Assembly: GCF_001612725.1 (NCBI RefSeq)
Contig: NZ_BDAZ01000027.1
Location: 1 to 47,372, forward strand
DNA length: 47,372 nucleotides
From: Nocardia anaemiae NBRC 100462
GTDB taxonomy: Bacteria > Actinomycetota > Actinomycetes > Mycobacteriales > Mycobacteriaceae
Direction: 5' to 3'
Of the stretch, positions 15,529 through 24,401 are shown piece after piece. The notes beneath the pieces were generated by a model. It saw nothing but the letters and a program-made list of their open reading frames with translations, did not search any database and was not told the origin of the DNA. Numbering within the stretch: position 1 is the first letter of the stretch; the number at the start of each line of letters is the position of its first letter. The translations under genes were made by a program, and so were the position numbers.

Positions 15529-17069
15529 ACGCCCGCATAACACGCCGCGTCTTCCTCGGCGCGTCAATCGCCACCACCGGCATCGCGGCCACGGGATGGT
15601 TCGCAGGGGCGCGACTACTGGGCCCCGGCGAACCCGGGCGCTTGCTTGTCAGCCGGGCACCACTGCCGCGCCCATTTCAGGCGCGACTACCGATTCCGCC
15701 GGTGCTCGAGCCGGTCCGGAGCGATGCGACCACCGACTACTTCGAAATCACCCAGCAGGTCGCCGATCTCGATATCATCCCCGGTTTACGAACCCGGGCG
15801 TGGACCTATCACGGCACATTTCCCGGACCGAGCATCATGACCCAATCGGGCCGCAGAACGGTGGTCCGGCACCGCAACGAGCTACCGCAACCAACGGTTG
15901 TACATCTGCACGGCGGTCACACCTCGGCTGACAGCGACGGCTACCCGATGGACCTGATCATGCCCACGACCTCGCTCCCCACTGAACATTCCGGTCACCC
16001 GGGCGCAGTCAGCCACGGACAGCGCGACTACACGTATCCGAATCAGCAACGGGCAGCGACCCTTTGGTACCACGATCACCGACACGGCTTCACCGGGCAT
16101 GCGGTCTGGCAGGGACTGGCCGGGTTTCATCTGATCCACGACACCGAAGAAGCCGCGCTCCCGCTGCCCACCGGGGAACGCGATATCCCCATGATGATCA
16201 CCGATCGCTCCTTCGCCGAAGACGGTTCGTTCCAATACCCGATGTTCGACCCGACACTGCGGACCCACGGCGTGCACGAGGAGTACATGAACGGTGTGCT
16301 CGGTGATGTCATTCTGGTCAACGGAGCGCCGTGGCCTGCCGCTCCTGTCAACCCGGCACAGTATCGGCTACGACTGCTCAACGCCTCTAACGCCCGACGC
16401 TACCGGCTCGAACTCGAACCACAGCCGCCTGGCGGCGGCGGTCTGGTGCAGATAGGCAGCGACGGCGGCCTACTACACCGTCCGATCAAGCACGATGCCC
16501 TCGACATAGCACCGGCCGAGCGATTCGACATCATCGTCGACTTCGCCCGCTACCAGCCAGGCACCCAGGTCCGGTTGGTGAACCGCCTCGGCACCGGCCC
16601 CACCACCCAGATCATGCGCTTCGACATAGCGCCGAACACTATTCACGACGACACGCACATCCCCGACTGGCTCAGCAGCGAGTCCACCCTGGCCCCACAC
16701 CAAGCGACGACAACCCGGTCCTTCCACTTCCAACTACGCCCCGACCATGGCTGGACCATCAACGGCCTGCCCTACCAACCTGGCCGGGCACTGGCACGCC
16801 CTCGCCTCGGCGATACCGAAATCTGGCGCTTCGTCAGCGATTTCCACCACCCGGTCCACGTCCACCTGAACCCGTTCCAAGTAATCCGGCGCAATACACG
16901 GACACCTGGCCCCTTCGACACGGGCTGGAAAGACACCGTGAACATACGCCCATCCGAAGCAGTTGAGATCGCTGTCCGCTTCACCGACCACCCCGGCAAC
17001 TTCATGCTGCACTGCCATAACCTCGAACATGAGGACATGTCGATGATGGCCGACTTCATCACCGAATAA
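15525..17069 (+). CDS. Tat-exported multicopper oxidase
   Basis: GTG 15525 overlaps the upstream stop by four bases. The 514-residue protein has a twin-arginine signal (TRRVFLGASIATTGIAATGW) and all four copper motifs: HLHGGH, WYHDHRH, HPVHVHLNPFQV and HCHNLEHEDMSMM, giving type 1, 2 and 3 copper ligands. Bacterial relatives (CotA/CueO/bilirubin oxidase-like) oxidise phenols or metal ions with O2 in the cell envelope. It ends a TetR-controlled three-gene set. The reduced substrate is not evident. Confidence 0.92.
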   Translation: MNARITRRVFLGASIATTGIAATGWFAGARLLGPGEPGRLLVSRAPLPRPFQARLPIPPVLEPVRSDATTDYFEITQQVADLDIIPGLRTRAWTYHGTFPGPSIMTQSGRRTVVRHRNELPQPTVVHLHGGHTSADSDGYPMDLIMPTTSLPTEHSGHPGAVSHGQRDYTYPNQQRAATLWYHDHRHGFTGHAVWQGLAGFHLIHDTEEAALPLPTGERDIPMMITDRSFAEDGSFQYPMFDPTLRTHGVHEEYMNGVLGDVILVNGAPWPAAPVNPAQYRLRLLNASNARRYRLELEPQPPGGGGLVQIGSDGGLLHRPIKHDALDIAPAERFDIIVDFARYQPGTQVRLVNRLGTGPTTQIMRFDIAPNTIHDDTHIPDWLSSESTLAPHQATTTRSFHFQLRPDHGWTINGLPYQPGRALARPRLGDTEIWRFVSDFHHPVHVHLNPFQVIRRNTRTPGPFDTGWKDTVNIRPSEAVEIAVRFTDHPGNFMLHCHNLEHEDMSMMADFITE

Positions 17070-17073
17070 CCCC

Positions 17074-17160
17074 TCGCCGACAGATGTCCGGTCAACCGCG
17101 CGCCGGCGCGGCCACCCAACGCGAGCCCGACCGCACCGTCCAACGAAGAGTTGCGGGCGA
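17074..17160 (-). mobile_element. Possible ISL3-type transposase scrap
   Basis: On the minus strand the reading SLDGAVGLALGGRAGARLTG resembles the conserved LALGGRAGARL block of ISL3-family transposases. No other transposase motif or terminal repeat is found. The rest of 17070-17370 shows nothing firm. Confidence 0.4.
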
Positions 17161-17370
17161 ACATGGCCCGGACGGGCAAGGTCACCGACGAGATGCGCAC
17201 CTGAGGCCCTGACCTGCGCGGTGATACGCCTTCCCGCACTGGCGCTTTGGTTGCTGGCTGAAGCGCACGACCGGCGGATGGAGCTGGCCCGTGTCTGCGC
17301 CGATATCTGGTCAGATCCAGGCGGGAAGCCTGCCCGCGCGGCCGGGGCCGCGGGGCATCTCGCAACAGGT

Positions 17371-18147
17371 TCAGCTGCGGTTCTCGGACTTCGGGCGGGG
17401 CATCAGTGTCTGCCACAGAGGGCTGGCAGTCTGACGATTGCTGGCATTGTGTTCATCGAGGTACCAGTCCTGGCCCAGGAGTTGCTTGACCCGGGGGATC
17501 GCCTCACCGTCGGGGCCGCTGTAGTAATGCACTTTGCGGGTATCGCCGTCGGTGACCATGCGCCACATCACCTCTACGGTCAGCGCCGGGTCGGAACGGA
17601 CCACGTTGGCGGAGAAGAACCGGTCCATTGGCTCTCGGTAGGCGGAAGGCATGTCGGCGGCCAAGTCGACCTTGTTGAAGATTTCTGTGTTCATATTGCC
17701 CGGGTGCAGAGCTTTGACCGTGACGCCGAACTCGGCGAGTTCGGCATGCAAGCCCTCGGTCAACGCCGCGACCGCGGCTTTGGATGCCTGGTACACCGAG
17801 GTGTAGGGGTAACCGGCGTCGGCGCTGATCGAGCTGACGTTCACGATCACCCCTGAACCCTGCTCGCGCAGCATCGGAATGAACGCCTTGTTCAGTGCGA
17901 TCAGGCCGAAGACGTTGGTCTGGAACTGACGGTGCACCTGGTCCATGGTGCTGGCCTCCAGCGGCCCGGACTGGTAGTAACCGGCATTGTTGATCAGGGC
18001 GTCGACCCGACCGAACTGGGCGCGGGCCAGTTCGCCGAATTCCAGGTCGGCGTGCTCATCGTTCACGTCGAGCAGCAATGTTTTCACATTCGCCAGCCCG
18101 ACATGGGCATCGAGGTCGGCCTCCTTGCGGACCGTGGCGACCACATC
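17371..18147 (-). pseudogene. Short-chain dehydrogenase/reductase lacking its N terminus
   Basis: The minus-strand frame encodes an SDR from the second beta-strand onward: DDVVATVRKEADL, ALINNAGYYQSG, the catalytic Ser in IVNVSSIS and the YxxxK site YQASK, then a full C terminus. The TGxxxGIG nucleotide-binding loop that should precede is missing, because at about 18147 the DNA switches abruptly to an ABC-F ATPase gene in the other direction. Without the Rossmann loop it should not bind NAD(P) normally. About 30 residues are lost. No start codon with a ribosome site remains. Confidence 0.8.
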
Positions 18148-18536
18148 GTCTCGACGAGCAGGCCAGCGCGCTCGAGAACGTGCACTCGGTGGCGGCGGCC
18201 ACTCCGACCGCCTCGATCCGCAATCATTTGGCCCGGATGCTGCTGCGCGGCGACAGTGTCGAGCGGCCGGTCTCGACCCTCTCGGGCGGGGAACGCTTCC
18301 GAGTCTCCTTGGCACGCTTGCTGTTCGCTGATCCGCCCGCCCAGTTGCTGATTCTCGACGAGCCGACCAACAACCTCGATATCGCCAGCGTCGACCAACT
18401 TGTCGATGCGCTGGTCAGCTATCGCGGTGCGGTGCTGGTTGTCAGCCACGACGACCCGTTCCTGCGGCGGATCGGTATCGACACGGTCGTCGAGCTCGAT
18501 CCCTCCGGCCGCATGCACCAGCGCGGTTCGCTGTAG
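18148..18536 (+). pseudogene. ABC-F ATPase, C-terminal fragment
   Basis: The frame begins mid-domain (LDEQASALENVHSVAAAT) and contains the signature STLSGGERFRVSLARLL, Walker B LLILDEPTNNLD and the H-loop VVSHDD, ending with a normal stop. ABC-F proteins act on ribosomes and have two such ATPase domains; only about the last 130 residues remain. The break is shared with the SDR fragment on the other strand, as if a deletion between two divergent genes removed both 5' ends. Confidence 0.8.
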
Positions 18537-18558
18537 CCGGAAGGCTCCGGGCCCCAGC

Positions 18559-19608
18559 TCAGAAGCGGTCGACGTCGATGATCGCCTGGGCGAACGAGTG
18601 CGGGGCCTCCTGCGGGACATTGTGGCCGATGCCGTCCAGCACGCGGTGTTCGTATTTGCCGGTGAACTTGGCCCGGTACGGCTTTCCGTCTTTGGCCGCG
18701 CCGTCGAAATCGCTGGCAATGGTGATGGCGGGCACCGTGATGGCCGGCCCTGTGGCGAGCTGCTGTTCGTAGGCGTCGTATTGGGGTTCGCCCGGGGCCA
18801 GGCTCAGGCGCCAGCGGTAATTGGAGATGACGATGTCGACGTGGTCGGGGTTGTCCCAGGTGGTGGCGCTGCGGTCGTAGGTGGCGTCGTCGAAATTCCA
18901 CTGCGGGGAGGCGCGCTTCCAGATCAGCTTGTTGAAGTCGTGCCGATTCTTGCTGTAGCCGAGTCGGCCGCGCTCGGTGGCGAAGTAGTACTGGTACCAC
19001 CAGCCGAGTTCGGCCTCTGGTGGCAGCGGCTGCTGCTGGGCCGCCTGCACGGTGATGATGTAGCCACTCACCGCGACCATAGCCTTGACGCGCTGCGGCC
19101 AGATCGCAGCGATGATGTCCACCGTCCTCGCGCCCCAGTCGAATCCGCCGAGAATCGCCTTATCGATATGCAGAGCGTCCATGAAGTCGACGATGTCGCG
19201 CGCGACGGCCGATTGCTGTCCGTTGCGGACCGTCTGCGCGGACAGGAACCTGGTAGGGCCGTAGCCGCGCAGGAATGGGACGAGTACCCGGTATCCGGCG
19301 GCGGCCAGTAGCGGACCGACATCGGCGTAGCTGTAGGGGTCGTAGGGCCATCCGTGCAGCAGGATCACGGGTTGTCCTGTGCTGGGGCCGAATTCGGCGT
19401 AGCCCACGCTGAGGACACCGGCGTCGATCTGCTTGATCGGGCCCAGTGTGGTGTTGGCGCCCGAGCCCGCTCGCAGGTCCGCGCCCGGTGTCACGGTCGC
19501 GGGTGCACTGGCGGAATCGGTGGCGCACGCGCTCAGCGAGGTCGCGGCAAGACCTGCCGCACCCGCCACCAACGCGCCACCGAAGAGTCGTCGTCTGCTG
19601 AGGTCCAT
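18559..19608 (-). CDS. Tat-exported lipoprotein of the epoxide hydrolase/dehalogenase type
   Basis: ATG 19608 with upstream CAGGAG gives 349 residues. A twin-arginine signal (SRRRLFGGALVAGAAGLAAT) ends in the lipobox LSAC. The alpha/beta hydrolase domain has HGWPYDPYSY (oxyanion), the nucleophile elbow GGFDWGART with Asp as expected for epoxide hydrolases and haloalkane/haloacetate dehalogenases, and the base in DGIGHNVPQ. It probably opens epoxides or removes halogens outside the membrane. Divergent gene 19838 shares a 230-bp intergenic region with an inverted repeat. Confidence 0.85.
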   Translation of the reverse strand: MDLSRRRLFGGALVAGAAGLAATSLSACATDSASAPATVTPGADLRAGSGANTTLGPIKQIDAGVLSVGYAEFGPSTGQPVILLHGWPYDPYSYADVGPLLAAAGYRVLVPFLRGYGPTRFLSAQTVRNGQQSAVARDIVDFMDALHIDKAILGGFDWGARTVDIIAAIWPQRVKAMVAVSGYIITVQAAQQQPLPPEAELGWWYQYYFATERGRLGYSKNRHDFNKLIWKRASPQWNFDDATYDRSATTWDNPDHVDIVISNYRWRLSLAPGEPQYDAYEQQLATGPAITVPAITIASDFDGAAKDGKPYRAKFTGKYEHRVLDGIGHNVPQEAPHSFAQAIIDVDRF

Positions 19609-19719
19609 CTGCACTCCTGCTGTCATCCTTGGGCTGGTGCGGTGAGGCGCGGACCAAGGGTCACAACCACCACCGCCTGCCCCGCTGACGCTAGGTAGCG
19701 CGCCGATGCGCCCGCGAGC

Positions 19720-19799
19720 GTCAGATGACGTAATGACGGTCGGCCGGTCACGCGCCCGCCGCTGATCATGGAAATACGTCACGGTCGGCGTCATCTGAC
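19720..19799. promoter_or_regulatory. Inverted repeat in divergent intergenic region
   Basis: GTCAGATGACG (19720-19730) recurs as its exact complement CGTCATCTGAC (19789-19799), 58 bases apart. The two arms flank related TGACG/TACGTCA elements. Location between the divergent genes starting at 19608 and 19838 fits paired regulator sites. Confidence 0.45.
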
Positions 19800-19837
19800 C
19801 GATTCGCCACAATGCCCTGGTCAGCGATCGTATTTTC

Positions 19838-20266
19838 ATGACTACCGTCCGTTTTTACCTGATGTCGACCCTGTCCCCCGCCGAGGTCATGCACGTGCTC
19901 ACCGACTTCGGGCCCGAACGCCCCGACGTGTGGCCGAGCATCGACGCCGAGCACTTCGTCGTCCACGAACGCGGCGACACCTGGGCCGAGGTCACCGAGG
20001 GCACCGCCGCCGCATGGGAGCGCGCCCGCTACGAATGGAACCCGGCCGGGGACACCGTCACCATCACCACGCTGGATTCCAAGCTCTTCGGGGCGGGCGG
20101 CGGCTGGGTCTTCAAGATCACGCCCGATCTGCCCGGCTGCCGCGTCGATGTCGAACTGACCCGGACGCCGCAGGCGTTCAAGGGCAAGATCCTGGCGGCG
20201 CTGTTGCCCTTAGTCGGCCCGTCCTCTTTGCGCAAGTCCTTCGCCGCACCGCTACAGGCGGCGTGA
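19838..20266 (+). CDS. SRPBCC-superfamily protein
   Basis: The 142-residue product has the START/polyketide cyclase-like pattern: an N-terminal FYLMSTLSPAEVMHVLTDF segment, alternating beta-strands (HFVVHERGDTWAEVTEG, TVTITTLDSKLF) and a long C-terminal helix (FKGKILAALLPLVGP). These proteins bind hydrophobic ligands; no catalytic residue can be assigned. The stop overlaps the ATG of the alpha/beta hydrolase that follows, so the two are co-translated. Confidence 0.7.
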   Translation: MTTVRFYLMSTLSPAEVMHVLTDFGPERPDVWPSIDAEHFVVHERGDTWAEVTEGTAAAWERARYEWNPAGDTVTITTLDSKLFGAGGGWVFKITPDLPGCRVDVELTRTPQAFKGKILAALLPLVGPSSLRKSFAAPLQAA

Positions 20267-21213
20267 TGTCGCACTCGCACAACGCTTCCGGCGCTTTCAC
20301 ACCCGGTGTGCACGCCTTCGAATCCGACGGCGTGACCCAGCGGTACCACGTGTACGGCAGTGGACCGGTCTGCCTGGCTCATCCCGGCGGGCCGGGCATC
20401 CATTGGGAATACCTGCGCATGCCCGAGCTGGAAAAGCACCTGACGATGGTGTACATCGAGGCCCTCGGCACCAGCGAATCCGGCCGCCTGCCAACGCATC
20501 CGAACGGCTACACCCGCGAGCGCTACAGCATCGCGGTGCAACGAATCATCGACCACCTCGATGTGCCGAAGGTGTATCTGCTGGGCCACTCGCACGGCGC
20601 ATTCGTGGCCGCCTACCACGCGATCCACCGGCCAGACGGGCTCGCGGGCGTCATCCTGTACGAGGGCGCACCCGTGACCGGTCCCGAGCATGGCGAGGAG
20701 GCCATGCGACGGCTTCGGGGATTCGCCGCCGCACACGCCGATCGACCCGAACTGAGGGATGTGCTCGCGACATTCGCCGCGATGCAGGATATTTCGAGTG
20801 ACGCACAGACCCTCGCCGTCGCCCGCGGCGTGCTGCCCTCGTACTTCGCCGACTACTGGGGCGACGAACAACGCTGGGCTCCGTTCCGAGATGCGGTGCG
20901 CGCCACATATATCTCAGGACTGGACGCGATCGGTTCCCCCGAACTCATCGACGACCGCGCGGCCCTACCGAAGCTCCGCGTGCCCACACTGGTGATCGTG
21001 GGCCGCTTCGACGTCATCTGCGGACCGCGCTGGGGACAGGAGCTACACGATCTCATCCCCGATTCACGCCTGGCCGTCCTGGAGCACAGCGGCCACATGG
21101 GACACCTGGAAGAACCCGAGCGTTTCGCCGACTCTGTCCGCGAATTCGTCACCCTCTCAACACCATCCACGCCGCTACCGACACATGACGGCCCCGAAGG
21201 GATCATGCGATGA
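20266..21213 (+). CDS. Alpha/beta hydrolase, proline iminopeptidase-like
   Basis: ATG 20266 overlaps the previous stop. The 315-residue protein has HPGGPGIHW near the oxyanion hole, the nucleophile elbow LLGHSHGAF, an acid in VGRFDVICG and the base in HSGHMGHLEEP. The HPGGPG motif is typical of proline iminopeptidases and related esterases. There is no signal peptide. It is coupled to the SRPBCC gene upstream and possibly to a 43-residue ORF downstream. Confidence 0.85.
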   Translation: MSHSHNASGAFTPGVHAFESDGVTQRYHVYGSGPVCLAHPGGPGIHWEYLRMPELEKHLTMVYIEALGTSESGRLPTHPNGYTRERYSIAVQRIIDHLDVPKVYLLGHSHGAFVAAYHAIHRPDGLAGVILYEGAPVTGPEHGEEAMRRLRGFAAAHADRPELRDVLATFAAMQDISSDAQTLAVARGVLPSYFADYWGDEQRWAPFRDAVRATYISGLDAIGSPELIDDRAALPKLRVPTLVIVGRFDVICGPRWGQELHDLIPDSRLAVLEHSGHMGHLEEPERFADSVREFVTLSTPSTPLPTHDGPEGIMR

Positions 21214-21341
21214 ACCCGCCGAAGCCCGAACGACCCCCCATCGCAGAGCTTTTCGTATGCGGCACGATAGCAATGTTGATCTGGTCGGAAACCGCCCTAC
21301 GGCACGGCTGTGGACCGACGGCGCGGCAGCTCATGGGCTAG
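21210..21341 (+). CDS. Possible 43-aa small membrane protein
   Basis: ATG 21210 overlaps the stop of the hydrolase gene in the ATGA arrangement. The frame reads MNPPKPERPPIAELFVCGT, then a short hydrophobic run (IAMLIWSETAL) and a basic tail. It ends 20 bases before a strong terminator. Coupling and position support it; no homologue is known to me. Confidence 0.4.
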   Translation: MNPPKPERPPIAELFVCGTIAMLIWSETALRHGCGPTARQLMG

Positions 21342-21360
21342 CGCCGTCTTGTACCACAGA

Positions 21361-21400
21361 CGAATCCGCCGGCCACGAACTCTCGTGGCCGGCGGATTCG
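21361..21400. terminator. Strong bidirectional hairpin terminator
   Basis: A perfect 18-bp stem (CGAATCCGCCGGCCACGA and its complement) with a 4-base loop lies between convergent genes ending at 21341/21213 and 21406. Confidence 0.85.
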
Positions 21401-21405
21401 TTGTC

Positions 21406-22860
21406 CTACTGGGCACGCTGATCCCGATAGGTTTCGACCAGTCGCAGCCAGACCTCGCTGATGGTGGGGAATGCGGGCACCGCATGCCAGAGCCGGTCCA
21501 GGGGGATCTCGCCGGTAATGGCGATGGTGGCGGAGTGCAGCAGCTCAGCGACACCCGCTCCGACGAACGTGGCACCGACGATCGTCCCGCGTTGCGGGTC
21601 GATCAGGATGCGCGCGCGGCCGCGATAGTCCGGGTCGTGCTGGAGCGCTCCAGCGACCCTCCCGAGGTCGTAGTCGACGATTTCGACGGTAAGGCCTTGC
21701 TGTGCAGCATCGTCGGTGGTGCGACCGACGGCGGCGATCTCCGGATCGGTGAACACAACCTGCGGGACGGCGACGCGATCTGCGATTCCGGTGTGCGGTC
21801 CCCACTGCGAGGCATCGAGGTCCCTGCCGGACGCACGTTCGGCGATGACCGCACCCGCGATCCGCGCTTGGTACTTGCCCTGATGGGTGAGCAACGCCCG
21901 GCGATTGACATCGCCCACGGCGTACAGCCATTCGCCCTGCACCGCGGTCACCGTGAACGAGTCATCGGTGGTGAGCCACTCCCCCGAGGTCACATCGACC
22001 GTCTCCAAGCCGATGTCATCGGTACGTGGTGCACGGCCCGTCGCGAACAGCAGTTCGTCGACGACGATCCGCGTGCCGTCGTACAGGCTCAGGCATACAC
22101 CGTCATCGGGTCCGCCCGCCCGCGCGGCGGTCACGATGCCCGAGTCGAATCGCAGCTCGACGCCTGCCTCCCGGAGGCGGTCGGCTACCAGGTCCGCGGC
22201 GAAGGATTCGACTCGGCCCAGCAGCCGTGACTCCCGGGCGATGAGGATGACCTCGGCGCCGAGAGCACGCCAGGCCGTGGCCATTTCGACCGCGACGACA
22301 CCGGCTCCCAGAATGGCGAGTCGGCGCGGCACCTCCGGGGCGCTGGTGGCCTCGCGGCTGGTCCACGGCCGTAGCGCCTCTATCCCCGGCAGGGGCGGCA
22401 ACGCTGCGCGGGTGCCGGTACAGACCGCGACCGCATGCCGGGCGCGCAATCGCACGGTGCCGCCGTCCGGGGTTCGGACCGTCACCTGCTTGACCCCGTC
22501 GAGTCGTCCGTGGCCGCGAATGAGCTCGATACCAACGGATTCGAGCCATTCGACCTGCCCCCGGTCGTTCCAGTCGGCGACCATGCGATCACGGTGTTTC
22601 AGGACCGCGCGGGCATCGAGCGGCCCGGTGACCGCAGTCGCGACGCCGGGAAATCGTGCGGCCTGGGTGTAGAGCAGTGCGGGGCGTAGTAGCGCCTTAC
22701 TGGGTTCGCAAGCCCAGTACGAACATTCGCCACCGACCAGTTCGGATTCGACGATGACGGTGCTCAGTCCTGCGGCGCTGGTGCGGTCGGCGACATTCTC
22801 GCCGACCGGTCCGGCTCCGAGGACGATGACGTCGTATATCTGGATGTTCTCGTCAGACAT
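21406..22860 (-). CDS. FAD-dependent pyridine nucleotide-disulfide oxidoreductase (lipoamide dehydrogenase-like)
   Basis: From ATG 22860 (MSDENIQIYDVIVLGAG) the product has 484 residues. It has an FAD-binding GAGPVGENVA motif, the redox-active pair in GGECSYWACEPSK (Cys-x4-Cys), an NAD(P) domain (ILGAGVVAVEMA) and VGDVN at the second FAD site. The C-terminal active-site His of lipoamide dehydrogenase (HPT..E) is replaced: the sequence is HAVPAFPTISE. It therefore is likely a relative such as quinone or other disulfide reductase rather than the E3 subunit. It leads into VOC and alpha/beta hydrolase genes transcribed in the same direction. Confidence 0.85.
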   Translation of the reverse strand: MSDENIQIYDVIVLGAGPVGENVADRTSAAGLSTVIVESELVGGECSYWACEPSKALLRPALLYTQAARFPGVATAVTGPLDARAVLKHRDRMVADWNDRGQVEWLESVGIELIRGHGRLDGVKQVTVRTPDGGTVRLRARHAVAVCTGTRAALPPLPGIEALRPWTSREATSAPEVPRRLAILGAGVVAVEMATAWRALGAEVILIARESRLLGRVESFAADLVADRLREAGVELRFDSGIVTAARAGGPDDGVCLSLYDGTRIVVDELLFATGRAPRTDDIGLETVDVTSGEWLTTDDSFTVTAVQGEWLYAVGDVNRRALLTHQGKYQARIAGAVIAERASGRDLDASQWGPHTGIADRVAVPQVVFTDPEIAAVGRTTDDAAQQGLTVEIVDYDLGRVAGALQHDPDYRGRARILIDPQRGTIVGATFVGAGVAELLHSATIAITGEIPLDRLWHAVPAFPTISEVWLRLVETYRDQRAQ

Positions 22861-22883
22861 GTTGTTCTTTCGGGGCCGGATGC

Positions 22884-23330
22884 TCAGCGGCCGGGTGCGC
22901 GCTGGGTGACTTCTTGCAGGAACCAGCTGTTGCCGTCCGGATCGTGGAAGGCGGCGAAGGAGCCGTAGCTGCGGCGCGCCGGATGGGCTCCGGCAATGCG
23001 ATCGGTGGTTCCGGCATGGTGGAAAACGCCGGTCGCGTCTCGGAACGGGCCGTCGACGGTGAGGCCGCGTTCGGTGAGCTCGGCGACAGCCTTCTCGATA
23101 TCGGTCACGATAAGGTGCAGGCCGCGCAACGTGCCAGGTGCTCCGGCAGTGACACCGGTCCCGAAGATGATGGAGCATTCGGAGCCGGGCGGGGTCACCT
23201 GGACGACGCGATAGCCATCGTTGACCGTGAAGTCCGCGTCGAGGCGGAATCCGAGTCGCTCGGCATAGAATGCCTTGGCGCGGTCGACATCTGAGACGGG
23301 CAGCACGACGACTTCGAGTTTCATATCCAT
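22884..23330 (-). CDS. VOC/glyoxalase-fold protein
   Basis: ATG 23330 with AGGAG upstream gives 148 residues. The pattern VVVLPVSDVDRAKAFYAERL, the central ECSIIFGTG and the C-terminal FHDPDGNSWFLQEV mark a single-domain VOC protein of the glyoxalase/bleomycin resistance superfamily. His and Glu at the usual metal positions are partly present (LHLIV, LQEV). It lies 23 bp before the flavoprotein gene on the same strand, so both could process the same reactive compound. Confidence 0.82.
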   Translation of the reverse strand: MDMKLEVVVLPVSDVDRAKAFYAERLGFRLDADFTVNDGYRVVQVTPPGSECSIIFGTGVTAGAPGTLRGLHLIVTDIEKAVAELTERGLTVDGPFRDATGVFHHAGTTDRIAGAHPARRSYGSFAAFHDPDGNSWFLQEVTQRAPGR

Positions 23331-23364
23331 GGTCGTGTTCTCCTGTGGTGGTTGGGATTTCGGG

Positions 23365-24216
23365 TCAGTACTTGGCAGCGGCGGCCTGTTCGATAACGTC
23401 GACGACCACATCCGGATGCGAGACGGCCACCGAATGCGATGCCTCGACCTCGGTGACGTGCGCATGGGCACGGTCGGCCATGAACCGCTGCGCCTCGACC
23501 GGAATATTCAGGTCCTTGGTGGTCACGATGTCCCAGCTGGGCTTCTCGCTCCAACCCGCGGCCGTGGCCTTCTCCTCCAGCGCGGCCTGCGCGATCGGCC
23601 GCTGCGTGAAGGCCATGAGGGCGGCACGGTCCTCGGGGACATCGGCGGCGAACTGGGCGCGGAACTTGTCCTGCTGGATGTAGAGATCGGTTCCGCTGCT
23701 GCCGTCGACAGCGGTGAACGGCACCGGATTCAAGGTGCCGGGCAGCGTGGTGCCGGGAAACTTGTTCGTCAGTTCGAGCGCTGTCTCACCGGGTGCGGGC
23801 AGGAAGGCCGCCACATAAACCAGGGCCTTGACCTTCTCGTTCCCGGCCGCCGCTGCACTGATTACGGACCCGCCGTAGGAATGCCCGACCAGAATGACCG
23901 GTCCATTGATGTGGCTGATCAGGCCGCGAAGGGTGGCGGCGTCGTTGACGGGTCCACGCAAGGGGTTGGCCGCCGCCACAACGGGATACCGGTCCTTGCT
24001 CAGCTTCTCGATCACATCGTTCCGGCTGGACCCGTCCGCGAACGCGCCGTGTTCCAGGATGATGGTGGGCCGCGGCGCATCGTCAGTGGGAGCGGCGTGG
24101 GTGACGGTCTCAGCGGTGCAGGCGACTACGAGGCTACCGCCGGCGATACCGGCCGCGAGAGCCGTCAGGGCCCGGGTTGCGTAGCGCCGGGTACGGCCAT
24201 ATCGGTTGTCGACCAT
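23365..24216 (-). CDS. Secreted alpha/beta hydrolase, probable lipoprotein
   Basis: ATG 24216 with AAGGA upstream gives 283 residues. A basic N terminus and hydrophobic segment end in VVAC, a lipobox-like site. The domain has LEHGAFADGSS, the elbow VGHSYGGSV and the C-terminal base in EASHSVAVSHP. It resembles the small alpha/beta hydrolases of the salicylate esterase/EstC group common in actinobacteria. It heads the three-gene leftward set and faces the DUF308 gene across a long inverted repeat. Confidence 0.85.
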   Translation of the reverse strand: MVDNRYGRTRRYATRALTALAAGIAGGSLVVACTAETVTHAAPTDDAPRPTIILEHGAFADGSSRNDVIEKLSKDRYPVVAAANPLRGPVNDAATLRGLISHINGPVILVGHSYGGSVISAAAAGNEKVKALVYVAAFLPAPGETALELTNKFPGTTLPGTLNPVPFTAVDGSSGTDLYIQQDKFRAQFAADVPEDRAALMAFTQRPIAQAALEEKATAAGWSEKPSWDIVTTKDLNIPVEAQRFMADRAHAHVTEVEASHSVAVSHPDVVVDVIEQAAAAKY

Positions 24217-24285
24217 GGTGTTTCGTCCTTCGAGCAAGTGGTTGGAAGAGGTGCGGTCCCACTGTTGCTCTCCGAGTGACGGTCA

Positions 24286-24369
24286 CACATCCGTCAACTG
24301 ACGCTGTATCGGCGTAGGTCCCCCAGTGCCTCGTGACCTACGCCGATACAGCGTCAACCGACGGATGTG
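24286..24369. promoter_or_regulatory. 84-bp near-perfect inverted repeat between divergent genes
   Basis: Outer arms CACATCCGTC (24286-24295 / 24360-24369) and inner arms of 22 bp (24299-24320 / 24335-24356) are exact complements, separated by 3 mismatched bases and a 14-base loop: 32 of 35 positions pair. Each inner arm contains TGACGC-N7-GCGTAGGTC, itself a weak dyad. It fills the space between the starts at 24216 and 24402. Confidence 0.7.
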
Positions 24370-24401
24370 GGTGGTGACTTCGCTGGGCGAAAGTTGTGTG
24401 C

